Shown here: positions 22,331 to 33,590 of the stretch, piece by piece
Position numbering within the stretch: position 1 is the first letter of the stretch
Layout of the letters: every line of letters starts with the position of its first letter
Assembly: GCA_029204225.1 (NCBI GenBank)
Contig: CM055095.1
Location: forward strand, 33,049,732 to 33,113,731
Reading direction: 5' to 3'
From: Diphasiastrum complanatum
Lineage: Eukaryota; Streptophyta; Lycopodiopsida; Lycopodiales; Lycopodiaceae
Length of the DNA: 64,000 nt
Program-made: the position numbers and the translations under genes
Notes under the pieces: model-generated
Database searches by the model: none
Told to the model about the DNA's origin: nothing
The model's input: the letters and a program-made list of their open reading frames with translations, nothing else

Positions 22331-23560
22331 TGATGTTGCCTCGTTCGCTGAGTGGATTGGTTAGATGTAAGGGCATTTCAGGCAACTCATCAATAGTGGT
22401 GGGGTATTGGATTGGGTCTGTTGTTTCCACTGGCCAGCATGCTTCCAGAGTACATGGAAGGGAAGAGAGACATTGGCTTGCTGTAGATCTCTCCAAACTT
22501 CGGTACCTTCAAGGGTTTTGCTTTCAAAGGGCTTGGGAGGTACTTTATGGGAAGAGGAAGCTTGTTGGTCGGCATTGCAGATTTGCTAGCGATACTCATG
22601 ATGTAGCCAAATTTCTTCAGACGGGTGAGGATAAACTATCGCAGTTAAATCATCACTTGGAGGAACATCCTGTGGTTGAGTTTTGCTGGGTGCAAGTGTA
22701 GGGGCTTGGCGTTGGGTTTGTGCCCGAGTCAAGATCCAAGCAGGATGTGTTTCGATTGGTAAGGTTTCTACTTGCATTGAACAGATAGGAGTGGCTGGCT
22801 TAGATCAGGATGGGCAGTCCTTCACGTGATGTTCAGTACCACAGTTTTTACAAGCTGGGGGAAAGTGGAGTTTATCCATATGAGATTGTTGAGCTTTTTG
22901 TCAAGTTTCCATTTAATGTAGAAGTTCAGAAGACTGAGCAATATTATCAGACTTCGGGTGATTAGGATGGTCTGGATTCTTAGATTTCTATTTACGATGG
23001 TCAAAGTCATCGTTGGAACCTTCGTCTTCTTCACGGATAGCATCGGTCATCACATCTTTAAGTTAATCATAAAGGTCAACTGGTTTGAGTTCACGGTGGA
23101 TGTTTTTTGGCAATCCAACTAAGAATAGTTTTATGGCCATTCGTTCGGTGATATTTTCATCAACACATTCTACTTTGAGACGTTTAAAACGCTCAATGTA
23201 GTTTTAGACATACTCTTCACGACGCATCTTGATATGAGTAATTTGAATGAACGGGCTCTGAGCCAGTTTGGATGGTTTGAAACGCTTGATGAGAGCGTCC
23301 TTGAGGGTGGTCCAAGAAGCAAGATCAGGAGCTTCGAGATTCAAGTACCACTCCTTGGGCATGCCATAGAGTACCATGGAAAATAGGCAAAGCTTTTCAG
23401 TTTCAGAGGCATCTCCATAAAAATGGCATGCATTATCAAAGTCTTGGAGAAATCGGACTGAGTCAGATTTGCCATCGTACTTTGGTGCATCGATACGTGG
23501 AATTCTTTGTTCTAATCGTGGAGGAGTCAGATTAGAAGATTTGAGACAGTCACGAGACAT
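22331..23560 (-). pseudogene. Gypsy-A gag
   Basis: The first ATG of the frame is at 23560. The frame shows Pro-Lys-Tyr-Asp-Gly-Lys-Ser-Asp, Phe-Leu-Gln-Asp-Phe, Glu-Trp-Tyr-Leu-Asn-Leu, Leu-Ile-Lys-Arg-Phe-Lys-Pro-Ser and Asp-Ala-Ile-Arg-Glu-Glu-Asp-Glu-Gly. A zinc knuckle of the Cys-x2-Cys-x3-His-x4-Cys form lies near 22830. Stops occur at 23204 and several points downstream. The C-terminal part (22330-22780) is Pro/Gln-rich. Confidence 0.85.
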
Positions 23561-24405
23561 GATGCAGATTATAGATGAGCAGGACAATATTGTACTTGGT
23601 ACAAGAGCAGTTTGCTTGCAGAATGGATAGTGTAGGACAAAAACTAGTCTTTCTGATCGTAATAGAATTCGCGGACAGGCTGAGAAATCGTGGAGAGGCA
23701 GATAAATCTAACTGTAATACTCACAAATTTTGAAAAGGAGTTTTGAATGTCTGAGTAGTGATTTTTTTAGATTTTTTGGAAAAAATATTGGAGTTTCAGA
23801 ATTCGCTGATAGGACAAGGAAATCATGATCTTTGAGAATGGATTCTTAGGCTAGATGGCGAATTCTAACAGAGAGGTTTGACTGGAAGATAGGGAATATG
23901 GAAAAAAAATGTGATGTTCTGATAGTAAACGGGCAAAATCTCTAAGATAGAATTCGCGGAGCTGCTGGAGGACTAATCTTAATGAGATCTAGCCTTAGTG
24001 AAGCCGATGAATTCTAGGACAAAGATTTGGGTGAGAAATAAGGGATTTTGATAGTATATCAGGCTGTTTTCTCAAAATCTGATTGTTGTCAGAATTCGTG
24101 GAGGTGATAAAATGAAAGATTAGGGTCTGTTAAGGCTGCGGACAGGCTGACGAATTCTGATATACCTTTTTGGTTGTGAAAAAGGTCACTTGGGTCACTT
24201 CTTTTGAAGAAAATGCCCAGTTGACTCTTTTGTTGCTTCCCCCCGGTTGAAGAAGTTGCTCCGCAGCTCGTGTAGGACCTGGAGAGACGACGCGTATTGT
24301 TTGTTGGTAGATAGAGACAAGCACACCAGCAAACATACAACACAGAAGCAAAAAAAAAAACAAAAAAAAAAAAGGAGAAGAAGCTAGGTAAAAAATACTT
24401 AAAAA
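23561..24405 (-). other. Gypsy-A 5' leader
   Basis: About 845 nt of untranslated leader between primer site and gag. It contains repeated AGAATTCGC/GAATTC phrases at about 23667, 23798, 23861, 23946, 24008, 24091 and 24152. The homologous plus-strand leader at 41.66-42.46 kb keeps the same phrase several times. No long reading frame of its own. Confidence 0.75.
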
Positions 24406-24420
24406 GCGACAACGGCGCCA
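24406..24420 (-). promoter_or_regulatory. Gypsy-A primer binding site (tRNA-Asp type)
   Basis: The minus strand reads TGGCGCCGTTGTCGC, one base after the LTR end. The 3' end of plant tRNA-Asp(GUC) is complementary to TGGCGCCGTTGCCGG, so 11 bases match before the first difference. The related copy at 41646-41658 matches further. Confidence 0.88.
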
Positions 24421-24421
24421 A

Positions 24422-25235
24422 TGTTGGAAGTAAATCTGGTTTGTCAATGTTTGGCTAGATCTACTCACCATGTGGTGTAGTATAGAGAGGATCGTCCACT
24501 TTCTAAAGTTTTACCAAGCTTTAGACGGAGTACGAAAATAAAACAATGATGAAGCACTAAGGCTTACCCAACTAGTGCCCGAAATAGAAATGAGATTAAC
24601 TGAGATGACAAAATACAAACCTTACTAAGGCTTACTCAACTAGCAAGGTGATTAGACTAAATCCTAGATTAACACCCAAAGGGTAATAAAATGAGATTGC
24701 GACAAATACTAAGAAAATAAGCAATAATGAACATGCCACAATAAAACCGATGAAAAGGAGGCAAGAGGAGGCCCGAGCACCTTCCCTCAAGCTATGCACC
24801 TTTCCAAAGGGAACACAAATGAAATAGAATGATAATTCTCCAAAATAGAGAGCAAGATAGCTTAATCTCAAAAGTGTCCTTTACAATGCAAATACCTCTC
24901 CGTTTATGGCAAGGAGGGTCTTCCATAAGTGTCTACTAAGTTATGGGACTAATCTATTTCTAGCCTTTCAAGAACTTCTAACTTAGGATTTAGAACTTCA
25001 AATCTCTTAACTTAGAAAAACTTAAGATAAAATATTTCTAATCTTAAGTTTCCTAAGTCTAAGTTCTAAATCTAAGTTTAAGCTATTTTATTATTTTTTA
25101 AGCTTCTACTCATGGACTTACAAAACACATGCCATGGCTTGAAGTTTATTGATAGATACTCATACGTGGTCATACAAAACACATGCCACGGAGTTTTATT
25201 TCTTTCTTTTCTCTGTGTTAGCACAGTTGCTAACA
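24422..25235 (-). repeat. Gypsy-A 5' LTR
   Basis: An 814-bp LTR; on the plus strand it starts TGTTGGAAG and ends GTTGCTAACA. It matches 7887-8648 and, reversed, 40855-41644. The region just right of it (25236 on) is not related to the element. Confidence 0.93.
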
Positions 25236-25244
25236 AGAACCTTC

Positions 25245-25660
25245 AGTCGAGATGTGACATAATCCCGTCGGTCGAGATCTGAGAGAAACCCGTCGTCGAG
25301 ATCTGACAGAAACCCGTCGGTCGAGATCTGACAGAAACCTGTAAATCGAGATTTCAAAAAGGGCTTCGGTTGAGATTGGAAGCAAAGGAGCTCGGTTGAG
25401 ATGGGATGCGGAGGGGTTCGGTTGAGATGGGACGTAGAGGAGGGGCTCGGCTGAGATGGGACACGGAGGGGCTCAGCTGAGATGGGACACGGAGGAGCTC
25501 GGCTGAGATGTGACGTGGAGGGGCTCGGCTGAGATGTGTGTGGAGGGGCTCGACTGGAATGTGACGCAGAGGGGTTCGGTTGAGATGGGATGTGAAGAAA
25601 CTCGACTGAGATGAGAGAGAAGGCGCTCGACTGACATGTGAGAGAAGGCGCTCGGCTGAG
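25245..25660. repeat. G-rich minisatellite
   Basis: About 15 degenerate units of roughly 25-30 bp with the core GGCTCGGCTGAGATG(G/T)GA, starting as GTCGAGATCTGA units and drifting to CTCGGCTGAGATG units. It sits immediately outside the Gypsy-A 5' LTR. An open frame at 25473-25781 (minus) is only the repeat read through. From 25661 to 25923 I see nothing else. Confidence 0.85.
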
Positions 25661-25922
25661 ACGATGACAGTGGAAGGTGCAGACGATGGATAAACTGTGG
25701 GTAGAGGAGGATGTAGAATGAATTGAGGTTGTATGTAGGTCGTATGGAGGGTGGTTGCAGGTCGTTTTGAGCTATGAACAAATCGTGAAATGTGTCACGT
25801 TTCTTGGGTGGATCTGATCAGGGGTAGTGTTGCAGGGGCCTTGGCATTTTGCGAGTAAGTCACTTGCGAGTTTTGGTTTCGACAAGCTACTAAAAAGAAG
25901 GCACGTGTTGTGCTATGTTTTC

Positions 25923-26048
<126 letters not shown>

Positions 26049-26160
26049 CTGCTTGTTATTCATTAATTTGATCTGATCGATGGGCGATCTGTGGACTCAT
26101 CCAGGTGCATGGATTGTTCAGGTTGCTTCTTCAAGTAGTGTGATTCGTGCAATGTGTAGA

Positions 26161-26386
<226 letters not shown>

Positions 26387-26389
26387 TTC

Positions 26390-27758
26390 CATGTGTGGGC
26401 CTATTTGTTGCCCATCAAATGGGCATGTTGTTCTAGTTTCATGTTCTCCCATACACTCCAACATGTAGCCACCCTTATTCAGTATGTCTATCTCATCTTG
26501 GCTAGGGGATGTTCCAATGCTTACACAACATCTACCTTCATTTTTGGAGGGTGCCATCAATATATTTTTATTCAACTGCCATGTATGAGTGATATAAGTA
26601 GGACAGAACCACATATATTGCATTGTTTCACCACTATTGTACTGACGTCTACCAAAAAAACTAGGAGCAACAATGGTTTTCGTTGCTTTCCCTGCTGTCA
26701 ACAAAACACCGCATTTCTTTCTACCATCTAGCATGCCCATACATTTTATTTTACTACCACTGGGTATGCGTCGTATAGCCCACATGGTCTTGTGAATAGG
26801 GCCTAGCCTTGAAAAGTTGATCAATAGAGTAACGTCCAATAAAGCATCTGCCATGGAAGGGCAACCACTTGTGTCTTCTACCTTCATCTCACAAATAGCT
26901 ATAGTTTGCAAGCTTTGTATATTGCACAAGGAACTTCTAATTCTTAGATAGATAGCAATTGGTTAAAATGATATAAAGAGAAATCATCAATGGAATATAC
27001 AGACCTCGGATCATAAACATGGGCTTCCATTGTGGTCCAGCCACGTATTCTTTTAACATGATCAAAACATATCCATGAGTGTTCTAGCACACCACCCTTC
27101 TGCATTTGTTTGACAATAGTCACACATGAAGCCGGCCCAACAGTTGACATCTTGAAGATAAAACATTCCTTGCTCTGTTCCATTCCCTCCATTGAACTGT
27201 GTTTTTCAGAAATGTTTGGCAATTCATAGATGACATCACCATCGTATCTGCCTGAAGCTCATCCACAATGAGAATATTTTTCACTCCATTAACAAGCTTT
27301 CATAATTTGTTGTTGATGGAAAGACTATTGATCAAGTCAAATACATGCATTGTGTCTGATACCTGAGTGGTTGTACTGGGAGGTTTTTGTGCAACAGGAG
27401 AAGGACTTGCATCCCAATGTGGATTGGGAGATGTGTCGTGATTCAACTCCATTATAACCATTGCATCTTGATCTATGTGATTGGATCTTTGCACACTAGA
27501 TTCAAGCTGTATAGAAATGTTTTTGCTTAGGCTATGTTCGACAACGAAAAATTTTGTAGCATAATGTTCAAATGTTCCACAAGGAATCCAAATGGGAGCG
27601 TTGGCAGATATTTGAGAGATTGAATGATAGGCCCGAAAGTTCTGATTTGCTAGCGAAAAATGTGTGTTGATCACATCCTCCGCAATCCTTGTGCCATCTC
27701 CATCCTCTCCTTCATAGAAGAATTCTGAGTCATGAAACATGATCCTTATGGTTGCCAT
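26390..27758 (-). CDS. multi-exon gene-like unit, possibly transposase-related
   Basis: Three open blocks join with plausible GT-AG introns. Exon a runs from an ATG at 27758 to about 27300 (acidic start, Pro/Ser/Thr-rich end). Exon b starts after a CTTCAG acceptor near 27250 and ends near 27008 at Glu-Ala-His-Val-Tyr-Asp-Pro, with a donor GTCTGT. Exon c starts after an AG near 26934 with Ile-Ala-Ile-Cys-Glu-Met-Lys-Val-Glu-Asp and runs to about 26390. From memory, the pairing of 'EAHVYDP' with 'IAICxMxxED' and a later Trp-x-Ala-x-Arg-Ile recalls a conserved protein family of unknown function in non-flowering land plants, possibly DDE-transposase derived. I cannot verify this. No LTR features are attached. 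It diverges from the unit at 30.2-32.3 kb. Confidence 0.4.
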
Positions 27759-28402
27759 GAAACCTTGAATTTGGAAGCTGATCAATAAAACACAAGAGAG
27801 AAAAAGTAGTCCGAAGAGGGAGAATTCTACAGCAAGGAATGCTTACATGTAAATGTTCAACTTCATAGAGTGTGTAGTGGTACGTTAAAGATGTTGAGTT
27901 GAAATTAATAACATTAACTAGGAGAATTAATGCTAATAATGGCTTACACGAACCACAGATTTGCCCTACAGGTAGATCTATACTAATAATTGCCAGCGCC
28001 CCACAGGCAGATTATCGAGCTCTAAGCTTTGCAAACTCCTTGCATTTCAAGAAACGTGGAGAGGTTCTACCATACTACATTTATAAGATTTGAGATCTGA
28101 GGCAAGTAGTAGGTTGATTTGACACTGTAGCTATATTTTTCGATGGATGGTTTTTTCCATGTAGAAATATTGATGGAAAAGAGAATGAAAGGATCATAAA
28201 TTAAACCAACAATTTATTATTGGCTAATTTGAGAAAAAACATATTTTATTGTTTTGCAGAAGTAAATATTTTTCTATGACAACTGAACTACATGTCACTC
28301 CAGGCTTAAAAATAAACCTAGAAGAATTCAAGGTAATTTTTTTTTTAGAAAAGCTCATTAGCACTATCATATATTCACAACTATACATGTCATGACATTC
28401 AT
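27759..28402. other. intergenic, with partial hairpin-module arm
   Basis: Noncoding. At 27991-28013 it carries TGCCAGCGCCCCACAGGCAGAT, the outer arm of the hairpin modules found at 29.0-29.9 kb. Confidence 0.5.
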
Positions 28403-28470
28403 TACTAGCGGCTATCTTTAGGCAGTGATTGCAGGAATACTAGCGGCTATCTCTAGGCAGTGATTGCTGG
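28403..28470. repeat. 35-bp tandem duplication
   Basis: TACTAGCGGCTATCT(T/C)TAGG is repeated at 28403 and 28438 with a 35-bp period and few differences. The stretch from 28471 to 28696 is unassigned. Confidence 0.85.
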
Positions 28471-28694
28471 TAGTGGGATATCTTCCTATTAGATTTCACA
28501 ACTTTTTGTGTCTGCCACGCAGACCGTTATAGCTGGCATGCATTAAGAACTAAACCCAGTGTCAGTTCATACCGTTTTCCATCCAATTGTAATTCCACAC
28601 ACAAAGAAAAAGAGTTGTTATTCCACAGTACAGAGAGACTGAGAACACGAGATATAGAAAAATGATAGTGAGACAATGAACACTTTTTTTTGAG

Positions 28695-28870
<176 letters not shown>

Positions 28871-29040
28871 GATACAGAATGATAAAAAGATAGGTAAACC
28901 AAAGCAAGACACAGAGAGCAAGGGCTTCTGAGCAGGAGAGAAAGGAAGATTCAGCCAGCAATAGAGCAAGATCCAACCATTTAATGCTATGCAATCTATC
29001 ATCCTTTCTAATGTTAAGCTTTGTATTTTCGCTATGATCT

Positions 29041-29258
29041 GTGGGCTGCCATTGCAAAAGAAATTTGCCCTGGCCAGCGCTCCACAGAATCTGCCTGTGG
29101 GGTGCTGGCCAGGGCAAAACAATTTTGCCCTGGCAGCCCACCTCGATAGCACGTCGGCGTGCTATGGAGGTGGGCTGCCAAGGAACAATTTTTCTGCCCT
29201 GGCCAGCGCTCACAGGAGAGCCTGTGGAGCACTGGCCAGGGCTAAAATTTTTTGCCTA
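29041..29258. repeat. hairpin-module cluster, copy A
   Basis: Three consecutive stem-loops. (1) 29064-29087 pairs with 29095-29118: 24 bp, 7-nt loop, two mismatches that become G:U pairs in RNA. (2) 29131-29153 pairs with 29158-29180: 23 bp, 4-nt loop, one mismatch. (3) About 29196-29216 pairs with 29221-29242: 21 bp with a 1-nt bulge and a 4-nt loop. The outer arms of 1 and 3 share TGCCCTGGCCAGCGCT; the inner arm is GGCAGCCCACCT. GC content is far above the surroundings. Confidence 0.85.
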
Positions 29259-29545
29259 AACAAATATTATCTAAAAATGTCACATCTTTGTTGCCAGAGC
29301 GTGTGGTATGTATTGTTCTTATTGTCTTTCTTACCGCAAGACAACTTGAAGATCATCATTAGCTTTTTGACTACTGAAAAGATGTACCTACTTTGTGAAC
29401 AACGTTTCTCCCAAATTTATTGTTTCACAAATTGGAAACTTTTAAGTTAATTTATCTGCAGTACTCTATTCAGATCAAGTGTGTTGCTGTCTCTCTCTAG
29501 TGTAGAACAGTCATTGAGATGGATGAAATGTATCCTTCTGGGACC

Positions 29546-29589
29546 TGTTCCAGGGCAAAATTTTTTTGCCCTGGCCAGCGCTCCACATG
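29546..29589. repeat. hairpin module, partial copy B
   Basis: CCAGGGCAAAA followed by TTTTTTTGCCCTGG forms a short palindrome and continues with CCAGCGCTCCACA, the outer arm. The rest of the module is missing. The stretch 29259-29545 is otherwise unassigned. Confidence 0.75.
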
Positions 29590-29605
29590 ATATCTCTCAC
29601 TCATG

Positions 29606-29734
<129 letters not shown>

Positions 29735-29812
29735 TCTCACGGTTCTTCTCACATTCCTCTCTTTCTCTCACTAACAGTTCTCAGACATTTTCAGATAATC
29801 TAGAAAGTAGCA

Positions 29813-29946
29813 CCTACCTGCGGGACGCTGGCCAGGGCAAAAAGGTTTTGCCCTGGCAGCCCACCTCCATGGCACACCAGCGTGCTATGGAGGTGGGCTG
29901 CGAGGGCAAATTTTTTTGGCCCTGGCCTGCGCCCCACAGGCAGATC
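29813..29946. repeat. hairpin module, complete copy C
   Basis: Outer arm 29813-29840 (CTGCGGGACGCTGGCCAGGG) pairs with 29912-29944 (CCCTGGCCTGCGCCCCACAG). Inside, GGCAGCCCACCTCCATGGCA (from about 29855) pairs with the segment ending near 29901. The whole unit of about 134 bp is one long nested foldback. Same module as copy A. Confidence 0.85.
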
Positions 29947-30160
29947 ATATTCACTCATAACAAGGCCTTGAGTTTCAGCTTTCAGAGGCAGTACCTTCAT
30001 GACCTCTATAGTCCAAACTTTGTTTTTGAAAGAGCTCTAATCTCCATCCTAAAATGCTATATATAAATAAAGTTCCAATGTTGTAAATTTTGTAGAATGG
30101 TTAAATGTATTTGTTTTGAATTTTTTTTTGCCGAATGGTTTTGACAAGGTCCATGTACAG

Positions 30161-32286
30161 GAGAGGGCTGAGTCACAACGCTTTTCAAGTGGTTTAGAAG
30201 ATATTGAAATGTCTACTGACAGAGAAAACATCCCAGTTGAGGGCCTGGAAGATATCGTGATGGACGAGACACAAGAGGAAGAGGAGCTATCTACTCAGTT
30301 CCGTGTTTTGCAGGCAGACTTGCACGAGGATGTAAGCTTGGATGACCCTGAAGATGATGGGAATAAGAAAAAAGGTAAGTCTCAACACGATGAGATTTAT
30401 ACCATTCCGCAGAACTTTCATGTGGAGATGCTTTCGGCCACCATGAAACGTTTGAGGATGGAAAGAAATACTCCTCCTCCAGCTATTCCTCTATGTAGAG
30501 TTTACATCCATGAGAGTGTTCGTCAGGTTGGACCATTAAAAAAAGTTCTTAAGACTACTTTTAGAATGGACGGTTACCTTGAAGAGAAGGGAGCCTTTGT
30601 GTGGTCTTTGCAAGGAGTAGTTGGCATATCTGTGAAAGTTAATGATGAGATCAAAGCCACATGGGACTCAATATGGACGGAAGTGAATGACTCCATTGAG
30701 AGAGAACTTGCCAACAATGAAGATTGGGCTGACCTTTCTGGAAAGATGTTCTTGTGCTGGGACGGGAATCATAGAACAAAGGCATGGATTGAAGAGATTG
30801 CCAAGTCATTTCGTTTTGACAGAGAGAAGCATATTTCAGTGAAGGCCACATTTGTATAAGTTTCACCTTTTGATTCCATGCCATTGTTGACAGCGTTAAA
30901 TAGAATCAACAAGTAAGCAATGTTGTGTAGTTCACTTTTTGGGTAGCTATGTATGTTCCTTGTTTTTTATTCAATCTATGTTAAGGTTGAATTTATTAAT
31001 GTTTGATATTGACTCGCCATGAATGTGTGTCTACTTGTAGATTGAATGAGGAAGCAGTGGTGAAGACGGAGTTGAAAGATGTGTTGTTCTCAGTGAGAAA
31101 ATTGGGAGAGAGTGATGCATCATATTTTGAAAGTAAGTTCATCGCAAAAGAGTTGGCTCAAGTTCAGATTGTTAGAGATCTGGAGAAGAGAAAGGGGATT
31201 TTGCCATGGTACCCACTTACACACTTTATGTTGGCAAAGATTGTGTATAATGTAAGTGCTTCTCTTGTCTCTGAAAAAGATTCCATCACTTTCATTGTTT
31301 GTTTGAAAATTTCAAGATGCATAATGTATTGTTTTTTATGTATCCCAAATGAGATTCAGCGGGAGGTTGATGAGCTATTGAGTAAGACGACAGACACAAC
31401 AACTCAACCAAAACATTAGGCCGATGTTGACTTGCGTATAAGAAAAAAATATGGCAATCGAATGAATAAATTATTGGGTGTCGTGGATCCCAAGAATGGA
31501 GATCAGTGGTTTAGAATGATAACCACAAAATCTTTGGAAGAAAATGGATTCTCATTGGGTTTGGAGAAATTGAATGCTTTGCGTTTGGCAGATGTTTCTA
31601 ATGAGACCAGATGTCAGTGGCTCAAAAATTGCTTGGGAGGAGCTGTGGCTCAAGACCAATACAATATTCATGTTAGTGACAAGATGTTTTGCATTTGGGT
31701 TGCCAAAGAAGTATTCTACGAGGCACTCAGACTGGAAAGGTTTCTTCATTTTTATGCAATAATCTTCAAAACCTCTTGTCTAATATTAAAAAACCTCATT
31801 GGCAAAGGGTTACCTCCAGTATCCTGACATAGCTCAAGAATCCTCAAGGCCTCCAGGAAATTGGACTCATCACGAGATGCTGTTGTGCAGAGGAATTGAC
31901 GTTATTGAAGGAAAAGTGGCAAAGACAGAAGATCAATCCTGGCCAAATGATGTGGAAAAATATTTAAAGCCATAACGAGAAGCAAAAGCTCCTCAAAACC
32001 TGATCAGAAATCTTCGACAAGGCGTAGAAAATCCTCGAAAAATAAATCCAAACCGCGACTAAACCAGTTTCGAACAATTGCTACAACTGTGGAGAGCCGG
32101 AACATTTGTCTCTTGACTGTCCTCAACCGCAAAAACCGATTGATTATGTACCATTATGCTCGAATTGCAGAGAGCCTCGCCACAAGTATCGTGACTACCC
32201 TCAGCCGCAGAAGCCGCGACCCAAATATCAGTATGTAGTAACACCAACTGTTGCAGACACAAAAGCGACAAATGAGCTTGGGTAGC
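30161..32286 (+). CDS. multi-exon gene-like unit: possible ParB-like segment plus CCHC knuckles
   Basis: The first exon opens after a GTACAG acceptor at 30160; the first in-frame ATG is near 30210. It is acidic, then has Ile-Pro-Leu-Cys-Arg-Val-Tyr-Ile, a spacer, and Trp-Asp-Gly-Asn-His-Arg-Thr-Lys-Ala-Trp (about 30758-30787), a layout resembling ParB/sulfiredoxin-fold domains. It ends near 30859. Further exons are about 31040-31251 (donor GTAAGT), 31361-31739 and 31807-31974 (acceptor GGCAAAG). The 31361-31739 exon contains an in-frame TAG at 31417. Beyond a stop, basic Ser/Lys/Arg-rich sequence and two knuckles follow (32073-32220): Cys-x2-Cys-x4-His-x4-Cys and a second with the last Cys changed to Tyr. 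Stops and shifts suggest decay, or splicing I cannot resolve. ParB likeness is inference. Confidence 0.42.
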
Positions 32287-32441
32287 TCTGGTCGAGTATC
32301 TTGGGGATTCGTCAGAATCAGCCAACAAGTGGTGTGCGTATGTTGTGAGTTAACCATGATAGCATATTTCAGCTATTTCTTGTCAAAAATGCAAAAATAA
32401 GCTTGGTAGAGGCCAAAAATCTTGTATATAGATAAACACAC
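32287..32441. other. short unassigned stretch before Copia-E
   Basis: Starts inside the block shared with 4412-4449 and ends in the CACAC target site of Copia-E. No gene. Confidence 0.5.
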
Positions 32442-33111
32442 TGTGAAATGTACAGTACTAAGGACCATAAATGGATCTTTGAATGATCCACAAGGTGATT
32501 GTATGCTTGTTAAACAATCTATCAGAAACTAGTCATCAAAAAACAAGATATAGTTAAGCAGCTTGATAGGAAACAAGTAGAGACAATCAAAGCATTGATC
32601 AATTAGTATATCCAACTCCACACGTGTGGAAATAAGGCTGTAGTACGACCTGGAGATAGTGTTTACAAAGTGCCAAAGCTAGGTTCCATTGGAAATCAAG
32701 AGTAATCACCATACAATGAGAGGAAACTCGAGTTTCTCCTTGAGGCTCCAAAAAGTTTCTATCTTCTCACTATGAAGAATGGGAATACATAGTAAAACAC
32801 ACTTCCTTTTCAAATTTAGGTGAAAATCCAGCATGTAATAAGGAAGTAGACTCCACTTTCTTGCCCTAATGTGAAAACCCTAGCCTAGATCCAAGAGTCA
32901 TGCTTGGTAGGTGCATGGTAGGTACAAATCTCATCATAAATCATGGTCTAGATCCTACAAAGTAGGAATCACTACCAAATAGACACAACCACTCCTCTTG
33001 ACTCGTGGTAACCTACTTTAGGTGTATATTTACAAGTGGCACTTTGGCCATATTGACAAAATGTACAATATACTACATGGCTAGATTTGCCAATGTAGGC
33101 AATTTTTCACA
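32442..33111 (-). repeat. Copia-E 3' LTR
   Basis: On the minus strand it starts TGTGAAAAATTGCC and is preceded by GAGGAG (33112-33117, purine tract end). It contains CACACGTGTG at 32619-32628. It lacks 20 bp present in the other LTR near 36340. Confidence 0.94.
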
Positions 33112-33117
33112 CTCCTC

Positions 33118-33590
33118 AAATCTAGCCTTGGAGATCACAATGCTTTTATCAATAACTCCAATTGAAGATCTAAGCTTGACAAATGAATCTTTAGGTAAAG
33201 GTTTAGTAAACAAGTCAGCCAAGCAACTTGATGATGGCACGTGTTGGAGCTTGATCTCTTTAGCTTGCACTTTTTCCCTCACGAAATGATGAGCAATTTT
33301 GATGTGTTTTCTCCTTGCATGGAATGTAGGATTAGTTGCAAGTGATTGGGCTGATTGGTTGTCACAATAGATGATAGGGATCTCCTCCTCCATGACATGA
33401 AGCTCCACCAATAGCCTTTTGAGCCAAAGACCTCCTTGCATGTTGATGTCAAGGCCTTGTATTCGGATTCTGTGGAAGATAGGGAGATGGTATCTTGCTT
33501 TTTGGAAAGCCATGATACTACTCCATCACATAGAAAGGTGGCAAAGGCACTTGTTGATCTTCTATCCACTTTGTCACACATAGTACATCC
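33118..33590 (-). pseudogene. Copia-E RNase H remnant
   Basis: Minus-strand frames carry Asp-Arg-Arg-Ser-Thr-Ser-Ala-Phe-Ala, Val-Val-Ser-Trp-Leu-Ser-Lys-Lys-Gln, Thr-Glu-Ser-Glu-Tyr-Lys-Ala-Leu and later Ile-Tyr-Cys-Asp-Asn-Gln-Ser-Ala and Leu-Phe-Thr-Lys-Pro-Leu, the Copia RNase H end. A frameshift near 33450 splits it. It is joined to the integrase start at about 33580. Confidence 0.9.

Larger units (their letters stand above)
7887..25235 (-). mobile_element. Gypsy-A, LTR retrotransposon with extra 3' reading frame and nested Copia
   Basis: The 5' LTR is at 24422-25235 and the 3' LTR at 7887-8648. The tRNA-Asp type primer site is next to the 5' LTR, and a purine tract next to the 3' LTR. 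The internal order is gag, protease, RT, RNase H, integrase, spacer, extra ORF. Without the 5962-bp nested Copia-B the element is about 11.4 kb. The order RNase H before integrase defines Gypsy. A tRNA-Asp primer site and an additional 3' ORF are known from the plant Tat/Athila side of the family, so that is the likely placement (inference). The outer 60 bp or so of the 3' LTR are missing, so the target duplication cannot be checked. Every coding part is broken. Confidence 0.85.

Noticed and set aside
29041-29258. CRISPR-like array
   Set aside because: The repeats are inverted hairpin arms with irregular spacing in a plant nuclear context; no cas genes.
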